A stretch of DNA of 64,000 nt from Eubacteriaceae bacterium (GTDB taxonomy: Bacteria > Bacillota > Clostridia > Lachnospirales > Lachnospiraceae): positions 154,380 through 218,379 of the forward strand of contig CABIWJ010000003.1 of assembly GCA_902362455.1 (NCBI GenBank), read 5' to 3'. Below are positions 55,091 through 63,746 of the stretch, one piece after another; the first letter of the stretch is position 1; every line of letters begins with the position of its first letter. The notes beneath the pieces are model-generated. The model saw only the letters and a program-made list of their open reading frames with translations, made no database searches and was not told the origin of the DNA. The position numbers were made by a program, and so were the translations under genes.

Positions 55091-55609
55091 TTATCTTCCA
55101 CAACAGAATTTATATTTCTTTCCGCTTCCGCAAGGACAAGGATCATTTCTTCCGATTTTCTTCTCTTTAACTACTGTATGCGAAGATTTCTGCTCTTTAT
55201 ATAATTCTTTTCTTCTGTCTTCCGGAATAAGGTCATTCCATGCTTCAAGTGTATATAGCCACTCAGCTTTAGCTTCAACCATATTCTTATATAATAATTC
55301 TTTATCATATCCAAGATTAACAACTGTATCTTCTGTCATTGTATCAATTGGATTCTCTTCTTTCAAGCTATCATTGATTCCATCAAGGAAACCAACCATA
55401 ATTAATAATTCTACATCGTATTTCTCAGCTAATTCTTTAACTGTTCCCTTTACTACCTCATCAGGATTGGCAAGAATTTTCTCATAAATTCCTTTCTCTA
55501 ATACAAAGTAGTTTGCCCAGAATCTATCACTTTCCTGTTTAGTTGTCTGTGATGAATAAGCAATTCCTCTCCAAGTCTCTAATAAAGTAAGCTGTTTTTG
55601 ATCTTCCAT
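55091..55609 (-). CDS. SEC-C motif protein, 172 aa
   Basis: Started at [12 protein letters not shown] with GGAGG six bases upstream. The last 22 residues are the SEC-C zinc motif, [20 protein letters not shown], like the tail of SecA. The rest is a helical domain of unknown function. In SecA this motif binds SecB and ribosomes. Its leader (55,620-55,717) has a hairpin-loop to Shine-Dalgarno-side pairing like the hslO leader. Confidence 0.85.
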   Translation of the reverse strand: MEDQKQLTLLETWRGIAYSSQTTKQESDRFWANYFVLEKGIYEKILANPDEVVKGTVKELAEKYDVELLIMVGFLDGINDSLKEENPIDTMTEDTVVNLGYDKELLYKNMVEAKAEWLYTLEAWNDLIPEDRRKELYKEQKSSHTVVKEKKIGRNDPCPCGSGKKYKFCCGR

Positions 55610-55619
55610 TTTAATCCTC

Positions 55620-55717
55620 CATGTCGGAGCAGTTTTTTTCAAGAACAACTGTCATATATTCTGACAGTGATAAAAGAATCCGTGGCTCCGTCACGAATTC
55701 TTATAATGTAACATTAT
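55620..55717 (-). promoter_or_regulatory. Possible third, divergent pseudoknot leader (SEC-C gene)
   Basis: On the minus strand: a short stem ATAATGT/ACATTAT (P1), then AAGAATTCGTG with CACGGATTCTT (55692-55702, 55674-55684) around an ACGGAGC loop (P2), then ACTGTCA/TGACAGT (P3, 55648-55668), then GCTCCG (55625-55630), complementary to CGGAGC in the P2 loop, four bases before GGAGG. The plan matches the hslO leader but sequences do not, and the long pairing is only six bases. Confidence 0.45.
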
Positions 55718-55903
55718 ATCGCATATGCATATATTTTTCAAGTATAGGATAGTTTCTTCACAAAATTTTGACATAATTTCTGATATATAAATATCGGAAT
55801 ATTAATCAACGACATATTCTTTTTAGAATATTTTCAGAGTATCTGTTAATACTATAAATGTATTACTAAAGTATAATATAAAATACTTATCCTCCCCTTT
55901 TTT

Positions 55904-55934
55904 AACAGACAGTCTATACGGCTGTCTGTTTTTT
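55904..55934 (+). terminator. Plus-strand terminator without an obvious gene
   Basis: AACAGACAG (55904-55912) pairs with CTGTCTGTT (55922-55930) and is followed by TTTT. No plus-strand gene ends nearby, so it may end an unrecognised small RNA from about 55,750-55,900 or protect the following leader. Confidence 0.65.
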
Positions 55935-55994
55935 ATTCTATAGTAACTGTTGTGTTACATTATAATATGAAAGATGTATTTCCTATAAATTAAA

Positions 55995-56110
55995 AACCCT
56001 ATCAGGCAGAATACACATCTCGCTGAGAGGTGTTTATAGCTTCGCTATCTGCTCGCACTCAAAGCAAAAGCTATGCTATTGCCAGACGTCAAGTGCAAAG
56101 GTACGTGAAA
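55995..56110. other. Hairpin-rich non-coding stretch
   Basis: Nested stems include GGCAGA/TCTGC enclosing ATACAC-TCTC/GAGA-GTGT, a small AGC-TTC-GCT, and GCACT/AGTGC enclosing GCAA-AGC/GCT-TTGC. No reading frame with a ribosome site is present. It lies between the terminator at 55,904 and the promoter at 56,124, in a 720-base gap with no called gene. Confidence 0.45.
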
Positions 56111-56123
56111 CACACTTTCGTTA

Positions 56124-56152
56124 TTGAAAATATAGGTGTTTTATCTTATAAT
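56124..56152 (+). promoter_or_regulatory. Promoter of the second structured leader
   Basis: TTGAAA (56124-56129) and TATAAT (56147-56152) are 17 bp apart. A start near 56,159 would place the whole structured leader in the 5' end of the mRNA of the 56,331 gene. Confidence 0.7.
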
Positions 56153-56171
56153 ACCTTATATGATTTAAATC

Positions 56172-56330
56172 AAGAATAGGAGATAGTGCTAAAATGTGCT
56201 GATGCACTTATTTTTCACATAGCTATTTGTTTCTGAGCGAAAGCAAATAGCTTTTATGGCAGATGAGAAATCGCCTGGGCGAATTTCTTATCGCCTCTTC
56301 TAGACAAGTTGCTCAGAAATGAGGATTAGT
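56172..56330 (+). ncRNA. Structured pseudoknot leader, copy 2 (56,331 gene)
   Basis: Same order as the hslO copy: AGGAGATAGTG; P1 around GTGC-TGAT-GCAC (56196-56207) with AAAAT/ATTTT below it; P2 GCTATTTG (56222-56229) with CAAATAGC (56244-56251); P3 GGCAGATGAGAAAT with ATTTCTTATCGCC (56258-56295); then GCTCAGAAA (56311-56319), the exact complement of TTTCTGAGC in the P2 loop (56230-56238). GAGG follows within two bases, then the ATG. The loop and its partner differ from copy 1 at nearly every base but pair over nine positions in both. Confidence 0.75.
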
Positions 56331-56717
56331 ATGGACAAAGTTCTAAAAAAAATAAAACAAATTGCTGCAATTATTGCAATTATAATAATCTTATCGTTAT
56401 ATATTGTTACTCTGGTTTTAGCAATTATGAATAACTCATATACTCACAAATTCTTTTATGCATCGCTATATGCAACATTTTTTGTACCACTAATATTATA
56501 TGTTTTCATATGGCTTGCAAATGTATTTAGAAGTTATAATCCAAACTTAAACAAAAATGTTTCTGATACCAACAAGCATAATAATATTGATTCTTCAAAA
56601 ACATCTTCAAATAACAGTAAAAATACTACTAATAAAAACAGTAATTTTACAAACTTTGACAATTCAAAGATTTTAAAGAACATTAATTCGAAATCAGATT
56701 CAAAATCAGATAAGTAA
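56331..56717 (+). CDS. Small membrane protein, 128 aa
   Basis: Started at [12 protein letters not shown] with GAGGATTAGT before the ATG. Two spans lie at about 10-32 and 42-65; the rest is an Asn/Ser/Lys-rich, probably disordered tail. No family recognised. Its 3' end overlaps that of deoC, on the other strand, by 12 bases. It is translated from the second copy of the structured leader. Confidence 0.7.
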   Translation: MDKVLKKIKQIAAIIAIIIILSLYIVTLVLAIMNNSYTHKFFYASLYATFFVPLILYVFIWLANVFRSYNPNLNKNVSDTNKHNNIDSSKTSSNNSKNTTNKNSNFTNFDNSKILKNINSKSDSKSDK

Positions 56718-57338
56718 TTTGCTGGTTCCTAGTCTATCAGCTCCTGCATCTATCATAGCCTCAACGGTCTCTATATCACGTATGCCGCCTGAGGCTTTTA
56801 CTTTTAATCTGTCTTTAACAACACCCTTCATTAATCTGACATCACTGACTGTTGCACCACCTGTACTAAAACCTGTGGAGGTCTTAACAAAATCCGCATT
56901 CGCATTTTCTGCGAGTTCACATGCCTTAACTTTCTCTTCATCGGTTAAGAGACAGGTTTCTATGATTACTTTGAGTGTTTTATCAACGCATTCATTTCTG
57001 ACAGCTTTAATGTCATTAAGAACGTATTCGTAATCTTTATCCTTTAAAGCTCCCACATTTATTACCATATCGATTTCATCTGCACCATCTTCTATAGCTT
57101 TCTTAGTTTCAAATGCTTTAACCTCGCTGCTTACAGCACCAAGTGGAAATCCCACAACTGTACATACTTTTACATCTGTTCCTTTAAGTCTTTCTGCCAC
57201 CATTTTAGTACGATACTGATTAACACAAACAGAGGCTAATCCTTTTTGGACCGCCTCTGTAATCACTCTGTCAACTTGTGTTATATCAGCATCGGGTTTC
57301 AATATGGTGTGGTCAAAATATTTTGCTATATTTTCCAT
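56706..57338 (-). CDS. deoC: Deoxyribose-phosphate aldolase
   Basis: A 210-residue class I aldolase that splits 2-deoxyribose 5-phosphate to acetaldehyde and glyceraldehyde 3-phosphate. Starts at [11 protein letters not shown] with GGAGG upstream. D-H-T-x-L-K-P (9-15), C-V-V-G-F-P-L-G near 65, [10 protein letters not shown] near 90, and the Schiff-base lysine in F-V-K-T-S-T-G-F near 150 are all present, with K-A-S-G-G-I-R-D near 180. It ends just short of the usual length (about 220). Confidence 0.95.
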   Translation of the reverse strand: MENIAKYFDHTILKPDADITQVDRVITEAVQKGLASVCVNQYRTKMVAERLKGTDVKVCTVVGFPLGAVSSEVKAFETKKAIEDGADEIDMVINVGALKDKDYEYVLNDIKAVRNECVDKTLKVIIETCLLTDEEKVKACELAENANADFVKTSTGFSTGGATVSDVRLMKGVVKDRLKVKASGGIRDIETVEAMIDAGADRLGTSKLLI

Positions 57339-57359
57339 ATCTGCCTCCATGCCTAAATA

Positions 57360-58634
57360 TTATCTGTAAATAATCTCGTGTCTTCCAGGACCATTTGATA
57401 CCATCTTAACAGGTACTTCAAGTTCTTTTTCGATAAATTCAACATATTTTCTACAATTTTCAGGTAAATCTTCGTATTTCTTAATTCCACGAATCTCTGA
57501 TTTCCAACCTGGTAATGTCTCATATACTGGTTTTGCCTTAGCAAGTTCAACTGTTGTAGGGAAATCTTTTGTTACCTTTCCATCAATTTCATAGCCTACG
57601 CATACTTTAATCTCATCTAAGTAACCTAATACGTCAATTACTGTAAGTGCTACCTGAGTCGCACCCTGAATCTTACAACCATATCTTGAAGCAACGCAGT
57701 CAAGCCAGCCCATACGTCTAGGTCTTCCTGTTGTAGCACCGAACTCGCCGCCATCTCCACCACGACGTCTTAATTCATCTGCTTCATCGCCAAATATTTC
57801 ACTGACAAATTCACCTGCTCCAACGGCACTTGAATATGCTTTAACTACTGTTACAATATCTTTAATCTCATATGGTGGTATACCTGCTCCAATTGCACCA
57901 TATGCTGCTAATGTAGATGATGATGTAACCATTGGGTAAATACCGAAATCAGGATCTTTTAATGAACCTAACTGTCCTTCTAATAAGATATTCTTGCCCT
58001 CTTTAATTGCATTATGAAGAAATGTTACTGTATCACATACAAATGGTTCAACCATATCTCTGTATTCTCTTAATGTAGCAAGTAATTCCTTTGGATCAAT
58101 TGTTGGTTTGTGATACATATGCTCTAAAATAACATTTTTCTGTTCACATACTCTATTTACTTTTTCCTCAAGAACTTCATCATCAAATAATTCTGATACC
58201 TGAAAACCAATTTTGGCATATTTATCTGAATAGAATGGTGCAATACCTGATTTTGTTGAACCAAAGGATTTCTTTCCTAATCTTTCTTCTTCATATTCAT
58301 CAAATAAAATATGATAAGGCATAAGTATCTGTGCTCTATTTGAAACTAAAATCTTAGGTCTTGGCACCCCTTTACTTACAAGTTCATTCACTTCTTTTAC
58401 AAGATAAGGAATATTAAGTGCTACTCCGTTACCGATAATAGATGTTGTATGATTATAAAAAACACCTGATGGTAAAAGATGTAATGCAAATTTACCATAA
58501 TCATTTATTATTGTATGGCCTGCGTTGCTTCCACCCTGAAATCTAACAATGATGTCGGAATTCTCAGCAAGCATATCTGTAATCTTACCTTTTCCTTCAT
58601 CGCCCCAACAAGCTCCAACTATTGCTCTTACCAT
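57360..58634 (-). CDS. purA: Adenylosuccinate synthetase
   Basis: A 424-residue enzyme that joins IMP and aspartate with GTP in AMP synthesis. G-D-E-G-K-G-K (about 11-17) is the P-loop, and G-G-S-N-A-G-H-T-I near 35 is the IMP loop; the segment G-A-T-T-G-R-P-R-R is near 298. AAGGAGG lies before the ATG. It is 21 bases upstream of deoC, so both nucleotide-metabolism genes are probably co-transcribed. Confidence 0.96.
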   Translation of the reverse strand: MVRAIVGACWGDEGKGKITDMLAENSDIIVRFQGGSNAGHTIINDYGKFALHLLPSGVFYNHTTSIIGNGVALNIPYLVKEVNELVSKGVPRPKILVSNRAQILMPYHILFDEYEEERLGKKSFGSTKSGIAPFYSDKYAKIGFQVSELFDDEVLEEKVNRVCEQKNVILEHMYHKPTIDPKELLATLREYRDMVEPFVCDTVTFLHNAIKEGKNILLEGQLGSLKDPDFGIYPMVTSSSTLAAYGAIGAGIPPYEIKDIVTVVKAYSSAVGAGEFVSEIFGDEADELRRRGGDGGEFGATTGRPRRMGWLDCVASRYGCKIQGATQVALTVIDVLGYLDEIKVCVGYEIDGKVTKDFPTTVELAKAKPVYETLPGWKSEIRGIKKYEDLPENCRKYVEFIEKELEVPVKMVSNGPGRHEIIYR

Positions 58635-58697
58635 AGTTTCGTCCTCCTTGATATACGCACATGTTTTTAGTCAATTCAAATGTCTTGAATTATAAAA

Positions 58698-58770
58698 GTG
58701 CTATATTAACATTTTTCGTATATGTTTTGACACATATAACACATACTATGTTAATATAGCACATTTTTTG
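58698..58770. terminator. Long bidirectional hairpin between purA and the PIN gene
   Basis: GTGCTATATTAACA (58698-58711) pairs perfectly with TGTTAATATAGCAC (58749-58762), with an inner TATATGT/ACATATA stem. It ends in ATTTTTT on the plus strand and TTTTATAA on the minus strand. It ends the PIN-toxin transcript. Confidence 0.8.
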
Positions 58771-58805
58771 TCATAAGTAAATTCAATATTATCTATAAGT
58801 TTGTT

Positions 58806-59210
58806 TTATGCCTGTATATATTTATCACTAAATTCTTTAGGTGTCATAATTAATGGTTTGTCAATAATAATATCTTCAAAATCTCTATCTCCTGTAATTA
58901 AAATATCAATATCTTCTATTATAGCTGTATATAGTACGGGATAATCCTTTACATCACGAATAGAAAATAAATTTTCTTTCATATCATCGGGTGTATATAC
59001 ATATTCATAACTCATCATTAGTAATAATTTTTCTATAACCGGCTCTTTTTTAGGAAACTTTCTTCTTACTACACTCTTTAATTCTTCCACAACATATGAA
59101 GAAAGCACTAATTGATGTCTCAAAAAAATATAATTCATCATATTGTTTATTTTATCTCCCGGAAATAAAATTGCCGATATTAATACATTTGTATCCAACA
59201 TAATCCTCAT
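58806..59210 (-). CDS. PIN-domain toxin (VapC-like)
   Basis: A 134-residue PIN ribonuclease. The acidic site is formed by L-D-T-N-V-L-I-S (Asp 6), an E in V-V-E-E-L-K near 43, D in R-D-V-K-D-Y-P-V-L near 90 and D in I-T-G-D-R-D-F (about 108). It belongs to the family usually labelled 'putative toxin-antitoxin system toxin component'. It follows the AbrB-type antitoxin by five bases. Confidence 0.88.
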   Translation of the reverse strand: MRIMLDTNVLISAILFPGDKINNMMNYIFLRHQLVLSSYVVEELKSVVRRKFPKKEPVIEKLLLMMSYEYVYTPDDMKENLFSIRDVKDYPVLYTAIIEDIDILITGDRDFEDIIIDKPLIMTPKEFSDKYIQA

Positions 59211-59215
59211 TTATC

Positions 59216-59464
59216 TTATCCCTCTTCTCTTAATTCCTTTATCATTCTCACTACATCATCATCATTCTTTAGTCCTAGTCGCTCTGCTTCTCCTTTAAAT
59301 GCACTTTGTGCCTCATTTAATGCATCCATTGAAGAATTAAGAATATAAATTTTTCCCGCTTCTTCTACAAAAAGTACTTTATCTCCATTTTTTATTCCCA
59401 GTTTCTTCCTTATCTCTATTGGTATTGTTATCTGACCTTTTGATGTTACTTTTGCTAATTCCAT
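59216..59464 (-). CDS. AbrB/SpoVT-type antitoxin
   Basis: An 82-residue protein started at MELAKVTSKGQ with AAGGAGG upstream. The swapped-hairpin DNA-binding domain is at about 5-48 (V-T-S-K-G-Q-I-T-I-P and I-E-I-R-K-K-L-G-I-K-N-G-D). The C-terminal half is the likely toxin-binding part. It heads the pair, and its promoter has a direct repeat suited to autorepression. Confidence 0.88.
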   Translation of the reverse strand: MELAKVTSKGQITIPIEIRKKLGIKNGDKVLFVEEAGKIYILNSSMDALNEAQSAFKGEAERLGLKNDDDVVRMIKELREEG

Positions 59465-59475
59465 ATATACACCTC

Positions 59476-59545
59476 CTTTCACTTTGCGGTATATTCCTTA
59501 CTTTCCTTACATTTATATTATATAATACTTTCACTTTGCTATCAA
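59476..59545 (-). promoter_or_regulatory. Promoter and direct-repeat operator of the antitoxin-toxin pair
   Basis: On the minus strand TTGATA (59540-59545) and TATAAT (59517-59522) are 17 bp apart. The 12-mer GCAAAGTGAAAG lies exactly in the start of the spacer (59528-59539) and again 52 bp on at 59,476-59,487, next to the ribosome site. This spacing fits binding by an AbrB-type antitoxin. Confidence 0.7.
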
Positions 59546-59558
59546 TAACTTTATTATA

Positions 59559-61727
59559 TTATGCCTGATTCGAATTACTATTAGTTACTTTGTTATTACT
59601 ATTATTCTGTGTATTTCCCGTATTTCCCACATTTCCTGTATTGTTGGTATTGTCATTAGTTTCTGAATTCTTTCCCGGTCTGCCACCCTGCATACCACCT
59701 GGTTTTCCACCACCCATTCCTGATGATACATTTCCAACAGTTGTTGTTATATCAGAAACAGTGAATGTTCCCTCCTGTGTATCTCCTGCATATATGTTGT
59801 ATGTTTCGCCCGATTTAAGTTTATCTGTTGAAAATACAAATGATTGGAAATTCTTAGCAGGTGTGTAAGTAAGCACTTCATTACCTGATGAATCCTTCAC
59901 CGTAACTTTTGTTTCTCCATTATATGTCTTAGAAAATGCTGCATTTACAGAATACTGTGTTGAACCTGACGTTGGTGCTGTAGCCATTCCAATACTTCCT
60001 GTTGCAACTAATATACCTCCATTAATCTCACAGGTATCAGCATAATCTAAAGCTCCATCTCCGCCTGAAGTAGGACCGTCTACATAGATTTCGCCTCCAT
60101 TTATAGTAATTGTACCATTAGAATCTATACCATCACCGCCTGCATTTACATGAACTATTCCACCATTTATAACAAGTTCGCTTCCATCACTTTCATTAAA
60201 GCCTCCCTGACCGCCACCTGGCATCATTCGACTATTGTTACCTAAGGTATTTTCACTGTTCTCATTTGCTGGCATTTCTGATCTGTTTCCTGCATTGGTA
60301 TCCACTTCACCATTCTCATTCGCTGGCATTTCCGGTCTGTTTCCTGCATTGGTATCCACTTCACCATTCTCATTCGCTGGCATTTCCGGTCTGTTTCCTG
60401 CATTGGTACCCACTTCACCATTCTCATTCGCTGGCATTTCCGGTCTGTTTCCTACTTCCGGTGCATTTCCACTATCTAATGTAGTACTTGAACCACTTGA
60501 TGCATTAATTCCGTCATCACTAGTTGTTATGTCAATATTTCCGTCATTTATGGTAATATATTTTGCTTCTAATCCCTCATCTGACTCACTTACCTTAATA
60601 TCTCCATTATTAATAGTAAGTTCCGTATCTGCATGTACTCCGTCATCTTTGGAAGCTATATTCACTGTACCTGCATTTACTGTTATGCTATTATTTGAAT
60701 GTATACCATCATCTTCACTGTCTATGGTATATTCGCCGTTTTCTATAGTAATATCTACGCCCGCTTTCATACCTTTTCTGCTATAGTCAGTAGAAGTGTC
60801 CGAATTACTTTGGCTATTCTCATTAGTTTCACCTGTTTCAATATTATACTTACCATCTTTTACATACAAACAGGTAACTGCCTGAATGCCATCCTTCTTA
60901 GCTTTTATAGTTATTTCGGGATTATAAAGATAAATATACCCTTTATTTTCTTCAACTTTAGTGGCTTTTATTCCATCTTCCTGCGATTCAATATTTATAA
61001 CAGCTTCTTTCACAATAACTCCGTCTTTACCAATTATTGAATCACCGTTGGAAATGATATCAATATTTCCACTTATAATTTTAAGTAAATTTTTACTCTG
61101 TATTCCATGGTTATAATTAGCATTTATTGTAAGGCTTCCCAAGCCATTTATAACCAAATCATCTTTACTGAATATTGTTCCGTTTGGCTCATTATTGTTC
61201 TCATCATCTAATATGTAATTTTCACCATCAGATAAAGTATTTTCTGTTCCATCTACAAGAGTAACAATCGTTTTTTCAGCATTTTTAATATACAATGGTG
61301 TTGTAGTGCTATTGCTTATTTCCACACCATTAAATATAAGTCTTACATTTTCTTTATCATCACTATCAACAATGATGTTTCCAGCTGTTAGTGTTCCGGA
61401 TAATAAATATGTACCAGCTTTCTGAATTGTAATCGTACTTCCATCAATATTAACATCCGATGATTTACAGCTTATATTATCTCCATTAAGAGTAATTGCA
61501 ACCACTTCTGCCTCGTCATAATCATAGTCTAATTCATCAGCTGTGTAATCAGGGTCTATCTCAAATTTCGAAATATTACTTGTGTCTGTCTCATCTTCAT
61601 CTAATGTTGATGTCTGGTTTGATACCTCCGAATTATTCTTTGATGAACTTTTGCTCTGACAACCACTTAATACAACGCTCAAGCTTAAAACACTTATACA
61701 TATTATAGAAATTAATTTTTTTCTCAT
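59559..61727 (-). CDS. Beta-helix carbohydrate-binding lipoprotein (Cthe_2159/DUF4353-like)
   Basis: A 722-residue lipoprotein: lipobox V-L-S-G-C (Cys about 23). Residues about 80-420 hold right-handed beta-helix coils with repeated D-G-I-x-S/A and I-T-I-x-x-G-x-I. A 54-bp tandem repeat then gives four copies of G-N-R-P-E-M-P-A-N-E-N-G-E-V-D-T-N-A (about 425-495). A second beta-helix part follows (about 515-600), then a Gly-rich and Asn-rich tail. Family members bind acidic polysaccharides such as pectin. It probably lies on the cell surface. Confidence 0.85.
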   Translation of the reverse strand: MRKKLISIICISVLSLSVVLSGCQSKSSSKNNSEVSNQTSTLDEDETDTSNISKFEIDPDYTADELDYDYDEAEVVAITLNGDNISCKSSDVNIDGSTITIQKAGTYLLSGTLTAGNIIVDSDDKENVRLIFNGVEISNSTTTPLYIKNAEKTIVTLVDGTENTLSDGENYILDDENNNEPNGTIFSKDDLVINGLGSLTINANYNHGIQSKNLLKIISGNIDIISNGDSIIGKDGVIVKEAVINIESQEDGIKATKVEENKGYIYLYNPEITIKAKKDGIQAVTCLYVKDGKYNIETGETNENSQSNSDTSTDYSRKGMKAGVDITIENGEYTIDSEDDGIHSNNSITVNAGTVNIASKDDGVHADTELTINNGDIKVSESDEGLEAKYITINDGNIDITTSDDGINASSGSSTTLDSGNAPEVGNRPEMPANENGEVGTNAGNRPEMPANENGEVDTNAGNRPEMPANENGEVDTNAGNRSEMPANENSENTLGNNSRMMPGGGQGGFNESDGSELVINGGIVHVNAGGDGIDSNGTITINGGEIYVDGPTSGGDGALDYADTCEINGGILVATGSIGMATAPTSGSTQYSVNAAFSKTYNGETKVTVKDSSGNEVLTYTPAKNFQSFVFSTDKLKSGETYNIYAGDTQEGTFTVSDITTTVGNVSSGMGGGKPGGMQGGRPGKNSETNDNTNNTGNVGNTGNTQNNSNNKVTNSNSNQA
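60257..60456. repeat. 54-bp tandem repeat in the beta-helix lipoprotein
   Basis: Four head-to-tail copies, the middle ones almost identical, encode an 18-residue unit. Because 54 is a multiple of three, changes in copy number keep the frame and only alter spacer length. Confidence 0.85.
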
Positions 61728-61841
61728 AACTATCTTCCTTTCATTTTGATTATGGATTAATAATAATCAATCCGTCTAATGAAATTTTGACAGTAATGTT
61801 AAAAGTATGTGAAAATTCTTAATATGTACAATTCAAATATA

Positions 61842-62870
61842 TTATTTATTTTGCTCTTTTTTAGCCTTCAGGATTACCTCATCTGTTATTTTCATAATTG
61901 CATAAATAATTTCTACTGAAAAATATATTACCAGAACTGGCTTGTATGTCTTTCCATAATCTGATTTCAGGAAATATTCATCCTCATCTTTAACAGAAAC
62001 ATATATTTCTCTATTCTTATCATCTACACTTTCAACATACTCTCCTGCATTTATCCTGCTTAATCTGCTAAGGTCACTGCTTACCGTAAATACTGCAATC
62101 CAAGCCATAACACAAGTCCATTTTATAGTAAATCTGATAAATCTCTTTAAGTTTGAAACATTATTTTTTAAAAATTTACTTTCTTTATTATTCTTTACAT
62201 TAAAACATTCTTTTGCTTCTCTATATGAACCTTTATCTCCTAATATTTTCAAATATTCACAAAAATTTTCATCTTTCTCAAATACTCGTTTTATATAAAT
62301 ATTTTTACGCTCTGTGCCTTTCTTACTTTGCACTTTCGCTGTTAATCTTACAGATTTCTTATTAATGACAACGTTGCTTATCTCTGAAAGTTTCTCCATT
62401 TTACCCATCGCAATAAAATCTTCGTATGTGACATCTTCAGCAACAGCCATTAAAACCACCTTAATGTTATTTACAATATAGAATAATCTCATTAATCTTC
62501 CACCTGTACTTCCTGTCGGATTAATAAGATACATTTTATCCTTTATCTTATACCAGAAGGTTGAGGCCCTGAGTCTGTATAATTCGCCCTTTTCGTCAAT
62601 TATATATACCCGCATCATATTAAATATCCATAGCATCATGTTCACAGCCATAATGATTATTGACACGATTGCTGCCGAAAGCAGAAGAATTCTATATAAA
62701 TCATATGAAATTTTTTGTATAAAACACGAAAAAAGAGACAAAAACAATGGTATAAACGGAAAAATACCTAAAAAGGTTATAAGGTATCTTCCAGCTCCCA
62801 TAATGTTGTTTTTGCTCTGCTCAATAGCTGAATAAGTTAAAATTGTACTTGTTTCTTTTTTATTTTCCAT
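61842..62870 (-). CDS. Membrane protein of unknown function, 342 aa
   Basis: Spans lie at about 29-49, 56-80, 245-265 and 310-330, with a cytoplasmic middle part that starts Y-I-I-D-E-K-G-E-L-Y-R-L-R-A. That part is PH-like in look: a string of short strands with a K-R-V-F-E-K segment. No family recognised. It is about 110 bases before the beta-helix lipoprotein and may be in the same operon; the ribosome site is weak. Confidence 0.65.
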   Translation of the reverse strand: MENKKETSTILTYSAIEQSKNNIMGAGRYLITFLGIFPFIPLFLSLFSCFIQKISYDLYRILLLSAAIVSIIIMAVNMMLWIFNMMRVYIIDEKGELYRLRASTFWYKIKDKMYLINPTGSTGGRLMRLFYIVNNIKVVLMAVAEDVTYEDFIAMGKMEKLSEISNVVINKKSVRLTAKVQSKKGTERKNIYIKRVFEKDENFCEYLKILGDKGSYREAKECFNVKNNKESKFLKNNVSNLKRFIRFTIKWTCVMAWIAVFTVSSDLSRLSRINAGEYVESVDDKNREIYVSVKDEDEYFLKSDYGKTYKPVLVIYFSVEIIYAIMKITDEVILKAKKEQNK

Positions 62871-62972
62871 TAATTAATTCTAACTAAACCTTTCGTTTTA
62901 ATCTCCATTACACAGTTTTTTTTTATAAAAATAATATTTTCTTGTTCTATTTTTTCTTGTGCTATTTTTACT

Positions 62973-63680
62973 CTATTTCTTCAAAAGTGATTTTATTGAT
63001 GGATAATATCTGAATATTGCTTTTGCAATAATTTCTTTCTTCTTAACTGTTCCCCAGACTCTTGAATCGCTTGATTCATCTCTGTTATCTCCCATCATAA
63101 AATATTCACCCTTTGGCACTTCGTATTCGGTTCTGCCTTCACTCTTCTCCCAACCATTTCTTACATAATCTTCTTCAAGTTTCTCACCATTTATGTAAAC
63201 TGTATTATCTTCGATAACTATTTTATCACCTGGTAAACCGATAATTCTCTTGATATAAATAGTATTTTCCTTATCAGGTGCATTAAACATTACGATATCT
63301 CCACGTTTAGGATCACTAAACATATATGATAATCTGAAGCCAAGAACTTTATCATTAATATTTATCGTACTAATCATTGAACCTGATGGCACTTTTGCAT
63401 TTACTATAACAAAATTACTTAAAATGTATGCTACAATAAATGCACCTGCAAAAATCATTATCCAACTGCAAAGTTCTCTAAACCATGATGTTTCTTCTTC
63501 ATCATCTTTATTCTTTTTCTTAGATTTCTTCTGTTTATCGTCAATTTCTCTGGATTTTACGACTGTTTTAGTATTCTCTGCTGCTTCATTATTAATATTT
63601 TTTTCTGCATTTTCACTATCCGATGCGTTATCCCCATTAGTTTTCATTTCATCTAATATTTCATCATGATTATAATTCAT
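62973..63680 (-). CDS. lepB: Signal peptidase I
   Basis: A 235-residue type I signal peptidase with a long acidic cytoplasmic N-terminus (about 1-65) and one span (about 70-92). Box B is P-S-G-S-M (catalytic Ser about 98), box C is R-G-D-I-V-M-F, box D holds the general base in Y-I-K-R-I-I-G-L-P-G-D (Lys about 142), and box E is G-D-N-R-D-E-S-S-D-S-R. It cleaves signal peptides of exported proteins at the membrane's outer face. Confidence 0.93.
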   Translation of the reverse strand: MNYNHDEILDEMKTNGDNASDSENAEKNINNEAAENTKTVVKSREIDDKQKKSKKKNKDDEEETSWFRELCSWIMIFAGAFIVAYILSNFVIVNAKVPSGSMISTININDKVLGFRLSYMFSDPKRGDIVMFNAPDKENTIYIKRIIGLPGDKIVIEDNTVYINGEKLEEDYVRNGWEKSEGRTEYEVPKGEYFMMGDNRDESSDSRVWGTVKKKEIIAKAIFRYYPSIKSLLKK

Positions 63681-63746
63681 TCTGCTACCCGCGTATTCTA
63701 CGCTTACCCTTTCCTTGTATTAAGTAAATACTTGTCTGTAACCTTT

